From: an uncultured Candidatus Saccharibacteria bacterium
GTDB taxonomy: Bacteria; Patescibacteriota; Saccharimonadia; Saccharimonadales; Saccharimonadaceae
Direction: 5' to 3'
Length of the DNA: 7,773 nt
Assembly (NCBI GenBank): GCA_947253995.1
Contig: CAMYBM010000021.1
Location: forward strand, 1 to 7,773
Part shown: in pieces, positions 7,141 through 7,773 of the stretch
Layout of the letters: each line of letters opens with the position of its first letter
How positions within the stretch are numbered: position 1 is the stretch's first letter
Notes under the pieces: model-generated
Database searches by the model: none
What the model was told of the DNA's origin: nothing
The model's input: only the letters and a program-made list of their open reading frames with translations
Made by a program: the position numbers and the translations under genes

Positions 7141-7169
7141 TTGACAATTTGTCCATTATTTGCTACTAT
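7141..7169 (+). promoter_or_regulatory. strong consensus promoter of the small gene
   Basis: A perfect -35 TTGACA (7141-7146) is followed by a 17-nt spacer and TACTAT (7164-7169), preceded by the extended-10 bases TGC (7161-7163). A second, overlapping TATAAT lies at 7169-7174 but at 22-nt spacing. The expected start is near 7176, leaving a leader of about 26 nt before the ATG at 7202. It shares the intergenic region with the divergent tilS promoter. Confidence 0.8.
7143..7153. promoter_or_regulatory. short inverted repeat over the -35 box, possible operator
   Basis: GACAA and TTGTC are exact inverted half-sites around a single T, and the left half includes most of the -35 hexamer. The symmetry is visible in the sequence. 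A role as a repressor site is only a guess, because a 5-1-5 repeat in AT-rich DNA can arise by chance. Confidence 0.25.
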
Positions 7170-7201
7170 ATAATCAGTTGTTTAAATTGAAAGAAAAACA
7201 T

Positions 7202-7390
7202 ATGAAAATTTTTAACCCCGAATCTAAACCCTTCCGCAGCCCTAATCGCACCGCTCTGATCGCGCGCAAACTCGGCGAGCTCAGCTGCCACGATCAAAAG
7301 TCCGATACCGATATTGACCGCATCTACCAGCACATCACTTTACTTAATCAGCTAGCTCTTGCTGGTATGCGCGAACACATCACGCACTAG
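7202..7390 (+). CDS. small protein of unknown function (62 aa)
   Basis: I do not recognise this protein. It begins MKIFNPESKPFRSPNRTALI and has a polar, basic N-terminal third, then a likely helix (about 22-32). A longer probable helix, roughly DTDIDRIYQHITLLNQLALA, ends near residue 55. It has no signal peptide or membrane segment and only one cysteine. The ATG at 7202 is chosen over an in-frame TTG at 7160 because that TTG lies inside the promoter spacer, upstream of the expected transcription start. An A-rich AAAGA about 7 nt before the ATG is a weak Shine-Dalgarno candidate. A near-consensus promoter directly upstream makes a real gene more likely. The TAG stop lies within a long hairpin that also overlaps the promoter of the tRNA pair. 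The helices could suggest a binding protein, but no motif supports a function. Confidence 0.6.
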   Translation: MKIFNPESKPFRSPNRTALIARKLGELSCHDQKSDTDIDRIYQHITLLNQLALAGMREHITH

Positions 7391-7412
7391 TTGCGCCAAA
7401 GCGCAGCTAGTG
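7385..7412 (+). other. 12-bp hairpin over a stop codon and the next promoter
   Basis: The arms CACTAGTTGCGC (7385-7396) and GCGCAGCTAGTG (7401-7412) pair over 12 positions, with a single T-G wobble and a CAAA loop. The left arm holds the TAG stop of the small gene. No T-run follows, so it is not a canonical intrinsic terminator. It could be an mRNA 3'-end stem or a weak terminator. As DNA, it spans the -35, the spacer and the extended -10 bases of the tRNA promoter. Confidence 0.7.
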
Positions 7413-7419
7413 CTATAAT
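7391..7419 (+). promoter_or_regulatory. promoter of the tRNA-Met/tRNA-fMet unit
   Basis: A perfect TATAAT (7414-7419) preceded by TGC (7411-7413) makes an extended -10. At exactly 17 nt upstream is TTGCGC (7391-7396), a partial -35 that keeps the TTG. Transcription should begin near 7426, about 11 nt before the first tRNA. Except for the TATAAT itself and the base before it, the promoter lies inside the hairpin at 7385-7412. Confidence 0.75.
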
Positions 7420-7422
7420 ACC

Positions 7423-7531
7423 TAAAGCTAAAGCTTGGCTCCGTAGCTCAGCTGGTTAGAGCACGAGACTCATAAGCTCGGGGTCGCTGGTTCGAGCCCA
7501 GCCGGCGCCACCATTTTAAGTTTTAGCTTTA
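7423..7531 (+). repeat. inverted repeat flanking the tRNA (leader-trailer helix)
   Basis: TAAAGCTAAAGCTT (7423-7436), immediately before the tRNA 5' end, pairs with AAGTTTTAGCTTTA (7518-7531) after its 3' end. The helix has 14 bp, with ten consecutive Watson-Crick pairs, one G-T wobble, and three more pairs next to the tRNA. In the precursor it would stack on the acceptor stem, leaving A73, CCA and four T residues (7510-7517) as a bulge. With transcription starting near 7426, about 11 bp would form. Confidence 0.65.
7437..7513 (+). tRNA. tRNA with CAT anticodon, elongator Met (or Ile2), CCA encoded
   Basis: A 77-nt cloverleaf with anticodon CAT (7471-7473) in loop CTCATAA. Elongator features are a paired G1-C72 and a C11-G24 D-stem pair. 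The T arm GCTGG/CCAGC and the D stem GCTC/GAGC are perfect, and CCA (7511-7513) is encoded. Two stem positions do not pair: T4 against C69 in the acceptor stem (GGCTCCG/CGGCGCC) and A31 against G39 closing the anticodon loop. E. coli elongator Met has U4-A69 and A5-U68, whereas Ile2, the TilS substrate, has C4-G69 and C5-G68. Here position 4 is Met-like and pair 5-68 is Ile2-like, so identity is not settled. Elongator Met is slightly preferred from overall similarity of the 5' half. Confidence 0.9.
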
Positions 7532-7542
7532 CTACTAATTAT

Positions 7543-7620
7543 CGCGGGGTGGAGCAGCCTGGTCAGCTCGCTTGGCTCATAACCAAGAGGTCGTTAGTTC
7601 AAATCTAACCCCCGCTACCA
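7543..7620 (+). tRNA. initiator tRNA-fMet (CAT), CCA encoded
   Basis: A 78-nt initiator tRNA that begins translation as formyl-methionyl-tRNA. Initiator hallmarks are the unpaired C1 against T72 at the end of the acceptor stem (CGCGGGG/CCCCGCT) and the A11-T24 D-stem pair. Overall the sequence is very close to E. coli fMet, including the AGCAGCCTGGT D loop. Anticodon CAT is at 7578-7580 and the loop is CTCATAA. The anticodon stem CTTGG/CCAAG has only two of the usual three consecutive G-C pairs: position 29-41 is T-A. The T stem GTTAG/CTAAC is perfect and CCA (7618-7620) is encoded. It lies 29 nt after the elongator-type tRNA with no intervening promoter or terminator, so the two are probably co-transcribed. 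Confidence 0.97.
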
Positions 7621-7631
7621 AGTAATTATTC

Positions 7632-7653
7632 TGCCACTACCTGGCATTTTTTT
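7632..7653 (+). terminator. intrinsic terminator of the tRNA pair
   Basis: TGCCA (7632-7636) and TGGCA (7642-7646) form a 5-bp stem with a 5-nt loop, followed immediately by seven T residues (7647-7653). It is a short but canonical Rho-independent terminator, starting 11 nt after the CCA end of tRNA-fMet. Confidence 0.8.
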
Positions 7654-7669
7654 AATTTTATATTATAAT
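7641..7669 (+). promoter_or_regulatory. promoter of the right-edge gene
   Basis: A perfect TATAAT (7664-7669) lies 17 nt after CTGGCA (7641-7646), a four-of-six match to TTGACA. The -35 coincides with the 3' arm of the tRNA terminator, and the T-run lies in the spacer. The expected start near 7676 leaves a leader of about 48 nt before the ATG at 7724. Confidence 0.6.
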
Positions 7670-7709
7670 AAGTACAAGTAGCCGCAAAAGCAACCATACA
7701 TAAAAACCT

Positions 7710-7715
7710 AGGGAG
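7710..7715 (+). promoter_or_regulatory. Shine-Dalgarno site of the right-edge gene
   Basis: AGGGAG ends 8 nt before the ATG at 7724. It is the strongest ribosome-binding site on the plus strand here, and contrasts with the two genes that start without one. Confidence 0.75.
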
Positions 7716-7723
7716 AGAAACAA

Positions 7724-7773
7724 ATGTTATTTAATATTAAGCAGCAGCAATTACAGAGGATGTTGGCTGCCTT
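7724..7773 (+). CDS. start of an unidentified gene, cut by the window edge
   Basis: Only 16 complete codons are visible: M-L-F-N-I-K, then a glutamine-rich stretch (Q-Q-Q-L-Q-R) and M-L-A-A. The fragment is too short to assign a family. The start is supported by a good Shine-Dalgarno sequence at 8-nt spacing and a promoter about 55 nt upstream. The reading frame continues beyond the window. The composition suggests a helical, cytoplasmic N terminus rather than a signal peptide. Confidence 0.6.
   Translation, partial: MLFNIKQQQLQRMLAA

Noticed and set aside
7160..7201. In-frame TTG at 7160 extending the small protein by 14 residues
   Set aside because: It lies within the -35/-10 spacer of the gene's own promoter, so it would not be in the transcript. 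The ATG at 7202 follows the expected start.
1..7773. Mobile elements, CRISPR arrays, toxin-antitoxin pairs or phage integration next to the tRNA genes
   Set aside because: No transposase, integrase, regularly spaced repeats or duplicated tRNA 3' ends are visible. All large genes are core housekeeping genes.

Overview
The window is a compact bacterial chromosome segment with ordinary housekeeping content. It holds six complete protein genes, the start of a seventh, and three tRNA genes. The standard genetic code works throughout: every conserved protein reads through without an in-frame TGA. The combination of a short TilS, a divergent and reduced nucleotide kinase, very tight packing and apparently leaderless transcripts fits a streamlined genome of the Patescibacteria/CPR type, most likely Candidatus Saccharibacteria (TM7). 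That placement is inferred from gene style, not from a phylogenetic marker comparison.

Left end (1-806, plus strand): a consensus promoter drives tRNA-Lys(TTT), followed by a strong intrinsic terminator. A -10 box then lies 8 nt ahead of a divergent adenylate-kinase-like gene. That gene ends in a 4-nt convergent overlap with lepA.

Centre (803-7106, minus strand): a four-gene cluster reads tilS-ftsH-murJ-lepA in transcription order, with spacings of 5 nt, 10 nt and a 17-nt overlap, so it is very probably one operon. Its products cover lysidine modification of tRNA-Ile2, membrane protein quality control, cell-wall precursor flipping, and the ribosome-associated GTPase EF-4. tilS at the head appears leaderless, while murJ and lepA inside have clear Shine-Dalgarno sites and GTG starts.

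Right end (7107-7773, plus strand): a divergent promoter region separates tilS from a small gene for an unrecognised 62-residue protein. The stop codon of that gene lies in a long hairpin that also contains the promoter of the next unit. That unit is a CAT-anticodon elongator-type tRNA followed by initiator tRNA-fMet, closed by a terminator. A last promoter and Shine-Dalgarno site lead into a gene cut by the window edge.

I found no mobile element, CRISPR array or defence system, and no clearly new multi-gene system. The points most worth a second look are in the RNA genes: an initiator tRNA lacking one of the three diagnostic G-C pairs, an elongator CAT tRNA with two stem mismatches and ambiguous Met/Ile2 identity, and a 14-bp leader-trailer helix around that tRNA. 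The leaderless architecture at transcript heads, the missing MurJ cavity arginines and the unrecognised small protein follow.
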